NCBI GenBank assembly: GCA_045123575.1 | Contig: JBGVKG010000062.1 | Coordinates: forward strand, 44,107 to 108,106 | Direction of reading: 5' to 3' | Length of the DNA: 64,000 bases | Origin: SVEL01 sp045123575 | GTDB taxonomy: Bacteria; Bacillota; Clostridia; Lachnospirales; Lachnospiraceae | Shown: one piece after another, positions 1 to 9,589 of the stretch | Numbering within the stretch: the stretch's first letter is position 1 | How the letters are laid out: every line of letters starts with the position of its first letter | Translations under genes and position numbers: made by a program | The notes under the pieces: generated by a model | What the model was told of the DNA's origin: nothing | What the model saw: only the letters and a program-made list of their open reading frames with translations | Database searches by the model: none

Positions 1-1129
1 TTTGTTTATCCTTCGATTTTTGCAAAATAAGCTCATTAAAACCTACTATCGCATTCATAGGCGTTCTAATCTCGTGTGACATATTAGCCAAAAATACTGA
101 TTTAGAGCGATTAGCAGCCTCTGCCGCTTCTTTTAATTCTATGACCTCTTTTGTGTATCTCTCTATAAATGACATATCAATCAAAAGAGCCATATAACCT
201 TTTAATATGCCACTTTCATATAATGGTGATATCTTAGCTTCATACTGACCACTATCAGTTTTTATCATACTACGTTCACCATCAAATATCTCTTTTAACT
301 GCTTCTCTGTACTTATATCGTCACTGTCTTTTAGATATGGCAGTAATGCTTGTGCTTTATTGTTAGCATAGACAAGTTTTTTATCTATACCAACTACAAT
401 CACTCCTTCTGTTGTATGTTCTAGTACATTTTCCTTTGCAAGTTGCATCGTATCAAGTATTCCATATCTATATGCTGCGATAATAAGTATCAACGCACTG
501 ATTGCAAATCCTATTGCAAACAAGTCATACACTTCTATTATCTTCATAGAATTAATAAGATCAGATACAAATGCTACTGCTATTGAGAGCAAAATTAAGA
601 AATCTTTACCCTTCTTTACATTGGATATATCAAATGCCATTTTCGCTACACGGATACTTAATATCAATATAAATACTACATTTACCACTCTGTAGCCTAT
701 GTCAAAATAAGATATATTCGTTAATATATGAGGATGGGCAGCATCCGACACATATACAATCTCACTATAGAATAGATCATGATACTCACAAGTCAAGCAT
801 AAGCCGATACTCACAAGATTAAATGCAACTACACCTGTTTTAGTAAATAGCGATAGCTTAACTCCACAATACACATTTACAAACAATATAAAAGAGGTCA
901 ATATCAATATGTGACCTATAGTTTTTAGTTTCATAGCATTTAGAAGACTCTCATATTCACTAGAAAAGAGTAGAAAAAAATTACCCAGCTGTACAGTCAC
1001 TCCAGCAGTTGCCAAAAGCATTCCTAATTTCTGAATTGTCGATGCTTTGTTTTGCGCTACAATAACTAATATGGCTGTGTTAGATATAAGACATATTATA
1101 CCTATAATCTGAAATATCTGATGTTCCAT
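1..1129 (-). CDS. 7TM/PAS sensor histidine kinase, N-terminal part (runs off the left edge)
   Basis: The reading frame starts at ATG 1129 and stays open to the window edge, giving about 376 residues without a stop. The first roughly 215 residues are strongly hydrophobic and look like the seven-helix sensor region found in some Firmicute kinases. A PAS-like stretch follows (TEGVIVVGIDKKLVYANN), then a HisKA H-box SHEIRTPMNAIVGF with the phosphorylatable His. The ATPase domain must lie outside the window. Only 9 bp separate its start from the stop of the upstream tandem-receiver gene, so the two are probably co-transcribed partners. The ligand is unknown. The kinase assignment is firm; the 7TM sub-type is inferred from hydrophobicity. 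Confidence 0.88.
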   Translation of the reverse strand, partial: MEHQIFQIIGIICLISNTAILVIVAQNKASTIQKLGMLLATAGVTVQLGNFFLLFSSEYESLLNAMKLKTIGHILILTSFILFVNVYCGVKLSLFTKTGVVAFNLVSIGLCLTCEYHDLFYSEIVYVSDAAHPHILTNISYFDIGYRVVNVVFILILSIRVAKMAFDISNVKKGKDFLILLSIAVAFVSDLINSMKIIEVYDLFAIGFAISALILIIAAYRYGILDTMQLAKENVLEHTTEGVIVVGIDKKLVYANNKAQALLPYLKDSDDISTEKQLKEIFDGERSMIKTDSGQYEAKISPLYESGILKGYMALLIDMSFIERYTKEVIELKEAAEAANRSKSVFLANMSHEIRTPMNAIVGFNELILQKSKDKQ

Positions 1130-1138
1130 ACACGTTCC

Positions 1139-1951
1139 CTATACCTTCCCAAAATCATCCATATACGAATGTCTAAACAAAATCTTCTCTACTGTCTGCG
1201 TAAATACTTCCTCTGTAAACGGTTTTATCAAGATACCCTCTGGATTGAATTTAGAGCATTTTGATATAATTTCCTCATTTGGTTCTTTTGACAAAAACAA
1301 TACATGTCTATCTGCGTTTTCTTTTGCTATCACATCACACTTTTCCATTTCCGTGTGTTTTATAACATCAACATCCATTATAACCAAATTAGGTTTTTTC
1401 TTTGCTACAAAATCTCTAGCCACATCTACGTCATTTATAATATTGACCGAATATCTTTTATCCAACATATTTTTCATAGATTTCAACTGTGCAAAATCAT
1501 TGTCTATTATGGCCACTGTATTCTTCGTTTCCTTTTTTCTTCTCGCCTGCAATACAGTACGTACAACTTCTGACATATTTTCTTTAGTAAATGGCTTAGA
1601 AATATATCCTTCTGCTCCAGCACAAAGATAATGAATTATTTCCCCTTTATCATTGCTATCTGCTATCACTAGCATTATAGGTGTATTTTCGACATATATC
1701 CCTTTTAATTGTTCATGAACATTTTTAAAATTCTCTATACCCATATCACCTTCTATTATCACAATATCAAACCTTCTATGTTTACAAAGTTCCATTGCAA
1801 TATCTATGTTATATGCACACTCCAAAATATGCTCAACAGACAATATTGCCTTATATAAGCCAAAATTGCCAAAATCCTTATCAACTATCAGGATTTCTGC
1901 TTTTCGCTTAATATCTCGCTTATTTTTCATCTCCTCTGACAAGCTTGCCAT
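1139..1951 (-). CDS. Tandem receiver-domain (REC-REC) response regulator without output domain
   Basis: The 270-residue protein has two CheY-like receiver domains (about 18-138 and 144-265) and no DNA-binding or enzymatic output. The second receiver has the acidic pocket (IIDND), the phosphoacceptor Asp193 (NLVIMDVDV) and the Lys of LIKPF. The first keeps Asp24/Asp26 and Lys119 (ISKPF) but has Glu67 where the phosphoacceptor Asp should be (FDIVIIEGD). That change can mimic the phosphorylated state in known receivers. A GGAGGA ribosome site lies 6 bp before ATG 1951. It precedes the 7TM/PAS kinase by 9 bp and probably relays phosphate with it. The role of the Glu is inference. Confidence 0.88.
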   Translation of the reverse strand: MASLSEEMKNKRDIKRKAEILIVDKDFGNFGLYKAILSVEHILECAYNIDIAMELCKHRRFDIVIIEGDMGIENFKNVHEQLKGIYVENTPIMLVIADSNDKGEIIHYLCAGAEGYISKPFTKENMSEVVRTVLQARRKKETKNTVAIIDNDFAQLKSMKNMLDKRYSVNIINDVDVARDFVAKKKPNLVIMDVDVIKHTEMEKCDVIAKENADRHVLFLSKEPNEEIISKCSKFNPEGILIKPFTEEVFTQTVEKILFRHSYMDDFGKV

Positions 1952-1964
1952 ACTATTTCCTCCG

Positions 1965-2006
1965 TTTTAAAACTCCCAAGGTGTTTATCATATATTCCCT
2001 GGGAGT
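1965..2006 (-). terminator. Rho-independent terminator of the 972-residue GGDEF-EAL gene
   Basis: On the minus strand an ACTCCCAGGG arm pairs with CCTTGGGAGT (10 bp, one G-U pair) and is followed by TTTT. It lies 20 bp past the stop of the upstream gene, so that gene is transcribed separately from the receiver/kinase pair. Confidence 0.7.
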
Positions 2007-2026
2007 CTTAATATACACTGTTTAAT

Positions 2027-4945
2027 TTATGAAATATTTGATGTTACCATATTCTCATAAGTATCTGAGTCTACTGGTCTAGAGAAATAGAAGCCTTGTG
2101 CACATATTCCACCTAATCCTTCTAAGAACTCTACTTGTTCCTTTGTCTCTACACCTTCTACAACTACATTCAGTTCAAGACTCTTTGCCAACTCTACCAA
2201 AGTGCCTAATATCTTATGACTCTTTTCCACGTTTTCTGCACTGTCTAGGAATCGTAAATCCATTTTGATTATATCAAGCGGCATTTCCTTTAACATATTA
2301 AGTGAAGAATATCCGCTTCCAAAATCATCCATAGCTATCTTAAAGCCTACTTCTTGCAATTCCTTTATTCGAGCATTTATATTTCCAGAATCCTCTGCAC
2401 ATATAGTCTCTGTTATCTCAAGCTCTAAATCTTGAGGATCTAACTGATACTTCTTTAGTAAATCTAAAAGCTTGTACTTAAGTTCATTACTATAAAAATG
2501 TGCTCTAGACACATTGATTGACACTGGATAAGTTACCGCTTTTTTACTCTTAAGATTAGCTAATACTCTACAAGTTTCTTCCCATATATAATAATCAAGA
2601 AATCTGATAAATCCATTTTTCTCAAATACCGGTATAAATTCTCCTGGAGATATCATACCCTTTTGAGGATGAATCCATCTAGCCAAGGCTTCTCCACCTA
2701 TAATTTCCTTCTTATATATGTCATACTTTGGCTGAACGAATACACAGAACTGTCTTTGTTCAAGAGCCTCTTCCATGTCATTTTCAATCTCTTTTTGCTT
2801 TACAATTTTGTTTCTGTCTTCTTCAGTATAATATCTAATATGACCAGACGCCTTATTATCCTTGTCATGAATAGCCATAGCAGCTCTGTCACACATAGTA
2901 TTTACAGGCACATCTTTTTGTGTTCCTACTTTATACACACCATATGTAACGCTGACATCTACATCATCTACAATAGTCTTCTTGAATCTATTTGGAAAAT
3001 TCTCTTCTGTGAAGAACTTTTCCTCTAGACACATAAAATAATGATCTGCATTAAATCTAGCTATGATTCCATCATACTGTCTCACAACCTTTTTTAGCTC
3101 AGAAGCTATATATTTAAGTAACTTATCACCATTGTCCATTCCATACATTTCGTTAAATGCTTTAAAATTCGTTATGTCCATCATAGCGATGCACATCTCT
3201 CTATCGGATAACTCTATCATCTCTTTCGCAATCTCAAGGAAATATGTCTTGTTATACACACCTGTCAGTTCATCCTGCTGAAGCTGCTTTTGTAAAATAT
3301 CATACTCCTTCTTTTGCACCTTAAGATTTGTCATCTTTCTGTTCAACAATGTGTAAGTTACCACTCCGCCTAAAATTATTAAGCATATAACAAGAAGTAC
3401 AGTCCAATATCTATATATAACATCCTCTAATGTGTGCTTATACACACTTGTCTTTAACTCAAGAGTAACTATATTATCCATTTCCTGCTTTGTTATATGT
3501 CCAATTGCCTTATTTAAAATATTCACAAGCATTCTATCAGCTTCTGTACTCACAAGGCACATACCATTGGTCAATTCCTTACCAGATACCTCCTCCAAAA
3601 GGTCTGCGTACTTTGGTTTCTGTATTAAGTAGCTTATAACATAGGCATCATGAATAGCTATATCTGCCTTTTTATCAGCTACTGCTTCTAGACATTCCTC
3701 TGGTGTAGCATAGCACTGTATCTGACAATTATCATCATTATTTCTAAGCAAATCAACTAGATAATAATTCATATCTTCTGTTATAGCGAAAATATAATGT
3801 TCTTTAGTCTTATTTATCTCTTTTTCACGTTTAACATAGCCTAAAGATGTTTGGATAAGAGTATCTGTTCCTATAAGATCTATATTTTCATTACCGTACT
3901 CCAAAACTCTGTTTGAACGCAATGTTAAAATCTTCTCTTTAACTACATTTGATAAATCATTATCCAAATTAGTTGTTACGTGTTGCTCAATTTTTATCTC
4001 TAAACCGCTCTTCTTTTCTAATAATTTTAAATACTCTGCGTAGATACCCTTAATTTTTCCATCCTGCTTATAGCAAAGAGGATGCATATTAGGTAAAACT
4101 CTTACTGTTACACTCTTTGTCTTTTCTATGTATTCGTGTTCCTCACGAGTAAATAATGGCATACTAGAAAGATTGCTCTCTTCATAATACTTCTGATTTA
4201 AGCGAGAATGAAGGCTTGGGTCATTAAGAACCGCCCTTCTATGCGCTTCATTAAACTCTGTCATAAGCTCCTGCTTATCCTTAGACATAACACAGTAATA
4301 TGGCATGGCATCGTCTCTACCTACAACCTTCGCACCATTGTATCCTAATATGCTTCCAATTATAGCCAAATCTGTATCGCCTTTTTCCATAGCCTTTATA
4401 ACTTCATCTATATTGCCATAATATTTTCTATCAAGCTTTATATCGTATACGCTCTCAAGTTCATCTAATCTGGCATCAAATACTGTATTCGACATCATAG
4501 CTATAGACATACCGCCCATCATAGCATAGTCATGATAATACAAGTCTTTATCATCACGTGTATATATAAGACCGTACTCTAATCCCATTGAGTCCTTTGA
4601 AAAAAGATACTTTTCCTCTCTCTCTTCGGTATGTTGCACCATACACATCATATCTACCGTGCCGTCTTCTACCCATTTCATACACTGGTCCCATGTGCCT
4701 TCCACATATTCATATGACCAGTCTCCATATTTACGTACAGCTTCTAGATATTCCACTCCGTATCCTGCATATTCTCCGTCTTTATTATTAATAAAGTTTT
4801 GACTAGCTACATAAGCTACCTTCAACACTCTTCTTTTACTAGCTGTTGCCGGCTCATTATCCGCCTTAACCATGATGCCCAAAGATATGGTTATAGCAAG
4901 AATGCCAACTAGCATAAGCAACCATGCTTTTATCTGTTTTGTCAT
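2027..4945 (-). CDS. Membrane c-di-GMP phosphodiesterase with two periplasmic-binding-type sensor domains and degenerate GGDEF
   Basis: The 972-residue protein has an N-terminal signal/membrane segment, two extracellular SBP_bac_3-like solute-binding domains (about 35-260 and 275-495), and one transmembrane helix near 515-538 (WTVLLVICLIILGG). A GGDEF domain and a C-terminal EAL domain follow. The GGDEF signature is replaced by FNADHY, so cyclase activity is unlikely. The EAL domain keeps GEALARW, NVSR, ELEITET, MDDFGSGYSSL, IKMD, VEGVET and QGFYFSRP, as expected for an active phosphodiesterase. It probably couples an extracellular amino-acid-like ligand to c-di-GMP breakdown. It is monocistronic, with its own putative promoter and terminator. 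Confidence 0.9.
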   Translation of the reverse strand: MTKQIKAWLLMLVGILAITISLGIMVKADNEPATASKRRVLKVAYVASQNFINNKDGEYAGYGVEYLEAVRKYGDWSYEYVEGTWDQCMKWVEDGTVDMMCMVQHTEEREEKYLFSKDSMGLEYGLIYTRDDKDLYYHDYAMMGGMSIAMMSNTVFDARLDELESVYDIKLDRKYYGNIDEVIKAMEKGDTDLAIIGSILGYNGAKVVGRDDAMPYYCVMSKDKQELMTEFNEAHRRAVLNDPSLHSRLNQKYYEESNLSSMPLFTREEHEYIEKTKSVTVRVLPNMHPLCYKQDGKIKGIYAEYLKLLEKKSGLEIKIEQHVTTNLDNDLSNVVKEKILTLRSNRVLEYGNENIDLIGTDTLIQTSLGYVKREKEINKTKEHYIFAITEDMNYYLVDLLRNNDDNCQIQCYATPEECLEAVADKKADIAIHDAYVISYLIQKPKYADLLEEVSGKELTNGMCLVSTEADRMLVNILNKAIGHITKQEMDNIVTLELKTSVYKHTLEDVIYRYWTVLLVICLIILGGVVTYTLLNRKMTNLKVQKKEYDILQKQLQQDELTGVYNKTYFLEIAKEMIELSDREMCIAMMDITNFKAFNEMYGMDNGDKLLKYIASELKKVVRQYDGIIARFNADHYFMCLEEKFFTEENFPNRFKKTIVDDVDVSVTYGVYKVGTQKDVPVNTMCDRAAMAIHDKDNKASGHIRYYTEEDRNKIVKQKEIENDMEEALEQRQFCVFVQPKYDIYKKEIIGGEALARWIHPQKGMISPGEFIPVFEKNGFIRFLDYYIWEETCRVLANLKSKKAVTYPVSINVSRAHFYSNELKYKLLDLLKKYQLDPQDLELEITETICAEDSGNINARIKELQEVGFKIAMDDFGSGYSSLNMLKEMPLDIIKMDLRFLDSAENVEKSHKILGTLVELAKSLELNVVVEGVETKEQVEFLEGLGGICAQGFYFSRPVDSDTYENMVTSNIS

Positions 4946-4996
4946 CCCAGCACCTACTTCCTTGTATTAAATTGAAGTCACAATTCATTAGTCTAT

Positions 4997-5024
4997 ATTG
5001 TACCATTTTGTTCGGATTTGTACA
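4997..5024 (-). promoter_or_regulatory. Putative sigma-A promoter of the GGDEF-EAL gene
   Basis: On the minus strand, TGTACA (5019-5024) and TACAAT (4997-5002) are separated by 16 bp, about 50 bp upstream of the start codon. The -10 is good and the -35 is weak. Confidence 0.4.
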
Positions 5025-5076
5025 TACTTTTTTTGTAATTTTTTGTAAATTTGTTACTAATGTACTACATATATCT

Positions 5077-7011
5077 CTATTTTTTTCGTATTAAGTTGTA
5101 TTCTTCCAAAGTTAACCCCATAATATCTACAATTCTTCTATCTATTTCGTCATATATCTCATTGAAACATTCTGGTTTTTCCATCAGCATATTTACATAT
5201 CTTACTATCTCAAGCTGCTCATCTTCTTTCGGTATAGGTATTGGCATCTTAACAATATGGCTCTTTAAAAGTTTTATACTCTTAAAATGCTTTTTGTATA
5301 AAAAATCGATGACAGTTGAATTAAGAATTGCAAGAATATACTTTATATCAAGCCCTGTCACCTGTGGTATCACTATATTGCAGCTATTCAGCGTTAGTGT
5401 TCCCTTATTATCATAAGCAAATCTAAGAGTATCACCCACAAAGCCATACACAAGTTTCTCTGGTGCTCTATACATATATTCAGGAGCTACCTGCTGCAAT
5501 TCATCTCGATTGTACTTAATAAATTGCTTATTATATTCAATTGTATATTTTCCAATATCTTTACCTACTATGATACATTCACCATCATCTATAGGTTCGG
5601 TTGATATACGTTTTTCGTTGTCACCTGTCACGATTCCCAGACCAAATAACGCTCTATCCTCAAGAGTTGTATGCTTAACTCTATATATTTTTTTAATAAG
5701 CTCCTCTTCCTCATCTGTTGTCTCTAATTGGAAGCTCTCCATATTTAATCTATCACCCTGACGTATATAATATATATCGTCTCCTTTTTTAATACGAATC
5801 TTGTGATCTACTAGTGATTCCTTCTGGTTCCTTCTTTTTTTCCCTAGATCAATTATTACAGACGGACACTGCACCTTATGAAATATATTGCCAAGGTATG
5901 TCACACCATCTACACGACAATACTCTGCAATAAACTCTCTTGCAGGTTTGTGAGTACTTACCTTCATAAGCGACTCAGGAACTATCAAAGACATGATCCC
6001 CGATTCATTTAATAGCAGATAACTTTTCTCTACAAACAAAAATGCGGACTCTACACTTCTAAGGCTAGCTGAAAAGAACTTATATTTAATACGTTCCTCC
6101 TCTTCCTTATCAAACTGATATCCCCACGGCGGATTTCCTATTATGTAATCATACTTAACCAATGTATAACGATCTAAAAAATCATCATGTATGATATGCC
6201 TATATAAAATCTTCATACTCTCATTATCATTAATATAGCTAACGTCATACTTTAACGCTAGATTTGCTCTAGCAATGCACACAGCCTCGTAATCTATATC
6301 TATGCCATATACAGCTTCAAATGGTATATTGTCATCTAACTGCATAAGAAAATTACCTGTCCCACAGCTGGGGTCAAGTATCGTCTTTCCCTTATCAGTT
6401 TCAGGATTGTATTTAATCTTTGACGTAATCTCCCTAACAATATGACTAGGGGTATAGTATGCCCCCTTCGCCTTTCTATCTCTTATATCCCTCAAAGATA
6501 AATAAAGATACCCTAATATATCCTCACCTTCAACATACTCTAGACTATATTTCTTAACCCAAGGGTAAAAAACATCTATACATGCCACCTCTATATCTTC
6601 TCCTAACAAATCATTGGCAAGTCTGCTAGTTACATAGGTATTCACACCACCTGCTAAGCACAACTCTTTCATAAAATAAGCTAAGATACTTATAGCATCA
6701 CTTGGCTCACATTTTTCCTCAAACTCACGTAATATAGATTTTACTATAGGCCTATTAATAGAGCCTACTGGCAAATACGCATCGTAGTACACTCTTTCTC
6801 CTACCAGCTTCTTTCTGTTAAGACGACTTTTCGTAGCCGTCACTTCCTCCTCTGCCAGTCTTTTCTTCAATTCTTCCACATATTCTTCTGTAAAGTATGG
6901 CCTCTTTTTTACAATTGTCGGCTGTATCTTTCCTGTTTTTATCCAATTTTTAGCTGTAGCTATGCTTATACCCATCTCTTCGCAAAAGCTTTTTATCGAA
7001 TACTTTATCAC
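5077..7011 (-). CDS. N6-adenine DNA methyltransferase with N-terminal HTH (TaqI/Eco57I-like), apparently solitary
   Basis: The protein transfers a methyl group from SAM to adenine in DNA. A MerR/excisionase-like helix-turn-helix (FCEEMGISIATAKNWIKTG) is followed by the methylase core: KGAYYTP, motif I DPSCGTGNFL (about residues 213-222) and catalytic NPPW (about 293-296). A C-terminal TaqI-like specificity region follows. The frame is open to TTG 7083, but a near-perfect promoter (TGGACA-17-TATAAT, 7054-7082) lies inside that extension and has no ribosome site before the TTG. GTG 7011 is preceded by GGGAAAGGG and is the better start (644 residues). No restriction partner is adjacent, so it is either an orphan methylase or a fused type IIG-like enzyme. 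Confidence 0.85.
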   Translation of the reverse strand: MIKYSIKSFCEEMGISIATAKNWIKTGKIQPTIVKKRPYFTEEYVEELKKRLAEEEVTATKSRLNRKKLVGERVYYDAYLPVGSINRPIVKSILREFEEKCEPSDAISILAYFMKELCLAGGVNTYVTSRLANDLLGEDIEVACIDVFYPWVKKYSLEYVEGEDILGYLYLSLRDIRDRKAKGAYYTPSHIVREITSKIKYNPETDKGKTILDPSCGTGNFLMQLDDNIPFEAVYGIDIDYEAVCIARANLALKYDVSYINDNESMKILYRHIIHDDFLDRYTLVKYDYIIGNPPWGYQFDKEEEERIKYKFFSASLRSVESAFLFVEKSYLLLNESGIMSLIVPESLMKVSTHKPAREFIAEYCRVDGVTYLGNIFHKVQCPSVIIDLGKKRRNQKESLVDHKIRIKKGDDIYYIRQGDRLNMESFQLETTDEEEELIKKIYRVKHTTLEDRALFGLGIVTGDNEKRISTEPIDDGECIIVGKDIGKYTIEYNKQFIKYNRDELQQVAPEYMYRAPEKLVYGFVGDTLRFAYDNKGTLTLNSCNIVIPQVTGLDIKYILAILNSTVIDFLYKKHFKSIKLLKSHIVKMPIPIPKEDEQLEIVRYVNMLMEKPECFNEIYDEIDRRIVDIMGLTLEEYNLIRKK

Positions 7012-7053
7012 TATTGATACCCTTTCCCTTTCGTAACAACACATCTGCCTTGC

Positions 7054-7082
7054 ATTATACCTTTTTTGTGGCATATTGTCCA
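7054..7082 (-). promoter_or_regulatory. Sigma-A promoter of the DNA methyltransferase
   Basis: On the minus strand, TGGACA (7077-7082), a 17-bp spacer and consensus TATAAT (7054-7059). The predicted transcript starts near 7047, downstream of the longer candidate starts, which supports GTG 7011. Confidence 0.65.
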
Positions 7083-7140
7083 ACGATATATGTCAACTGC
7101 TTCAATAATAGAATTGTATTATGAATTGGCAGAAAATGTG

Positions 7141-7169
7141 TTGAGATATATGGGCAAACACGATAGAAT
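7141..7169 (+). promoter_or_regulatory. Sigma-A promoter of the neopullulanase-like gene
   Basis: TTGAGA (7141-7146), a 17-bp spacer and TAGAAT (7164-7169), each 5/6 to consensus, lie about 43 bp before the start codon. It is divergent from the methyltransferase promoter. Confidence 0.6.
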
Positions 7170-7211
7170 AAATCTATAGGTTACGTAAGAAATACGAAAG
7201 GACGTGAATAA

Positions 7212-8945
7212 ATGGAATATAGTGCAATAACACATTATATGGAGAGAAGATACTGCTACTCTATTGGTGATGGAAGATTTGTTATACGTATAGAAACTAA
7301 GAAGGATGACATTGAAAAAATTGTATTACACCACAAGGACAAATATATTCCTGTGCAATTCCTAAATACATGGGAAGCTAAGGAAATGGTAAAGGTGGCA
7401 TGCGATAGGTATACCGATTATTATGAGGTTGTCATCGATATTGATTGCGTATGTCTAAGATATCAATTTGAAATCATAGACAAACAAGGTTTAACTACTT
7501 ATTATGGTAACTACGAGTTCTATGATAATAAGATAGATAATAACGACTATATGTTTGACCTGCCACAAAATCTAAGAGAAGAAGAGAGAATGGAAATACC
7601 TGAATGGGCCAATAACAAGGTTGTATATCAGATATTCCCATCAAGATACGCGACTACTGAAAATGTCAGCGAGAAGAAATGGTATAAGCACCCTATTAAA
7701 CCTATGGATGACTTAAGAGGAAATCTTAAGGGTATCATAAATAGCTTAGACCATTTAGAGGAGTTAGGTGTAGATGTTATATATATGACACCGATATTTA
7801 TGTCTGATTCTATGCATAAGTATGACACTATCGATTATTATAAAATAGACCCTAACTTTGGTACAGAGGATGACTTAAAGGAACTGGTTGAAAAGGCTCA
7901 CGCAAAGAATATAAAGATTATATTAGATGGTGTATTCAATCATAGCTCTGTAAAGTTCTTTGCTTTCGACGACATAATGAAGAATCAGAATAACTCAAAG
8001 TATTTAGATTGGTATTATATCGATAGTTTGCCATTGGACTTTGGTTCTATGAGAAGCAAGCCTAATTTTAAATGCTTTGCATATCATGGTTATATGCCAA
8101 AACTTAAGCTATCCAACGAAGAAACTGCTAATTACTTTATAAATGTAGGTAAGTACTGGATAGAGAAATGTGATATAGATGGTTGGAGACTAGATGTAGG
8201 CGACGAAGTAATCCATAGTTTCTGGAAAAAATTCAGACATGCCATAAAAGAAGCAAAAAAAGACGCTTTAATAATAGGTGAAATATGGCATTATGCTGGA
8301 GATTTCTTAGAAGGAGACGAATGGGATACAGTTATGAATTATAACTTCTTTAACGCTGTAAGGGATTTCGTAGCTACAGAAACCATAACAGCCTCACACT
8401 TCTTAGACAGACTTGGATTTACGAGAGGTAGATTATACAGGCACTTAAACCCTGTTTTGTTCAATCTCATAGACAGCCATGACACAGCTAGATTCACTCA
8501 TATGGCTGACAATAATACTGACAAATCAAAGCTTGCTGCTGCTATGCAGTTACTTCTACCAGGTATGCCTATGATATATTATGGCGATGAATATGGTATG
8601 ACAGGTGGTCATGATCCAGACTGCAGAAGGGGTATGCTTTGGGATGAAAAATATCAAAATGCCGATATCTATAACTGGTATCGTAATCTTATCAAAGTCA
8701 GAAGAACCTACCCTGCTTTGACAGAAGGTGAAGTCATTGCATGTGAAGCTTGCGATGAAAATGGAATAGTAAAAATCAGCAGACAACTCGATGATAGGGT
8801 TATGACCGTTATATTCCACGGTAAAGAAAACTCTATAGAATTAGATGAATATAAAGGCTGTACAGATATATTAACCGGTAAGATATTTGATGGTAGTCTT
8901 AAAGGATATGGAGTGTTGGTAGTTACCAGTTCGATAAATAATTAA
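7212..8945 (+). CDS. GH13 alpha-glycosidase, neopullulanase/cyclomaltodextrinase-like
   Basis: This 577-residue enzyme probably hydrolyses alpha-1,4/1,6 glucans or cyclodextrins. An N-terminal beta-sandwich (about 1-120, CBM34-like) precedes the (beta/alpha)8 barrel. The barrel carries the GH13 residues: Asp328 nucleophile (GWRLDV), Glu357 acid/base (IIGEIWH) and Asp424 (DSHD), plus GVFNH. No signal peptide is seen, so it acts in the cytoplasm on imported oligosaccharides. The ribosome site is GAAAGGACG before ATG 7212, and it has its own promoter. No transporter or regulator lies beside it. The family is certain; exact substrate preference cannot be read from sequence. Confidence 0.92.
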   Translation: MEYSAITHYMERRYCYSIGDGRFVIRIETKKDDIEKIVLHHKDKYIPVQFLNTWEAKEMVKVACDRYTDYYEVVIDIDCVCLRYQFEIIDKQGLTTYYGNYEFYDNKIDNNDYMFDLPQNLREEERMEIPEWANNKVVYQIFPSRYATTENVSEKKWYKHPIKPMDDLRGNLKGIINSLDHLEELGVDVIYMTPIFMSDSMHKYDTIDYYKIDPNFGTEDDLKELVEKAHAKNIKIILDGVFNHSSVKFFAFDDIMKNQNNSKYLDWYYIDSLPLDFGSMRSKPNFKCFAYHGYMPKLKLSNEETANYFINVGKYWIEKCDIDGWRLDVGDEVIHSFWKKFRHAIKEAKKDALIIGEIWHYAGDFLEGDEWDTVMNYNFFNAVRDFVATETITASHFLDRLGFTRGRLYRHLNPVLFNLIDSHDTARFTHMADNNTDKSKLAAAMQLLLPGMPMIYYGDEYGMTGGHDPDCRRGMLWDEKYQNADIYNWYRNLIKVRRTYPALTEGEVIACEACDENGIVKISRQLDDRVMTVIFHGKENSIELDEYKGCTDILTGKIFDGSLKGYGVLVVTSSINN

Positions 8946-8976
8946 CCATCAATGTATTCTATTTTGATGTATATGA

Positions 8977-9004
8977 TTCAAGGTCGCAATTTTGCGACCT
9001 TGAA
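8977..9004. terminator. Perfect 13-bp hairpin between convergent genes
   Basis: TTCAAGGTCGCAA and its exact complement are separated by only TT. There is no clear U tract on either side, so it may work as a weak bidirectional terminator or an mRNA-stabilising stem. Confidence 0.5.
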
Positions 9005-9043
9005 GAATTATGATTCTATTACCTTTGTAGCTATTTTCTCTTC

Positions 9044-9556
9044 TTAATATCCATTATTTATTACCCAATAATATTCCCCACCATCCGATTCATCCGCTTC
9101 AAATATCCATATTTTTATCTCTCTAAAATCCTCACTGATAGTAATAGAATACTCATAGCGTTCTCCTTCTACCTCCTCTTGTCCAGCTATATTTAAACCA
9201 GTACACGTTAAACTATAGTCCTCCTCTTGTTTCGAGAAATAATACCCCTGAAAGTTGCCTCCTAACTCAAACCCTTCCACTATAACTTTACCATCATATT
9301 TATTAGTTTCACTGTTTCCTATACCCTCAAATATAACCTTTATTTCCTTTATAGGTTTCACCTTTCCATTTTCCTTATCTAATGGTTCTTTATCATATAG
9401 ATAAAACTGTCTTTCTATATTAAATTGAATTTCATTTCCTGCTATTACCACATCAGTTATTGGTTTCTTTCTAGTTACAAAAAATATAACTAATGCCACA
9501 ATCACTAAAACAATTGCCGCCCCAGCTATTACAACAATCTTTTTGTTTCCCTTCAT
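9044..9556 (-). CDS. Membrane-anchored extracytoplasmic protein of unknown function
   Basis: A short basic N-terminus (KGNKK) and one hydrophobic helix (about 8-30) are followed by an acidic extracellular domain of about 140 residues rich in beta-forming residues. No family was recognised. Start ATG 9556 follows AGGTG closely; GTG 9562 is possible. It is the last gene of the run secreted protein - permease - permease - ABC ATPase - this gene, with 27 bp separating it from the ATPase. It may be an accessory or immunity factor of that ABC system, but this rests only on position. Confidence 0.65.
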   Translation of the reverse strand: MKGNKKIVVIAGAAIVLVIVALVIFFVTRKKPITDVVIAGNEIQFNIERQFYLYDKEPLDKENGKVKPIKEIKVIFEGIGNSETNKYDGKVIVEGFELGGNFQGYYFSKQEEDYSLTCTGLNIAGQEEVEGERYEYSITISEDFREIKIWIFEADESDGGEYYWVINNGY

Positions 9557-9589
9557 ATACACCTATTCCTTCCTTGTGCTTCGTTTGTC

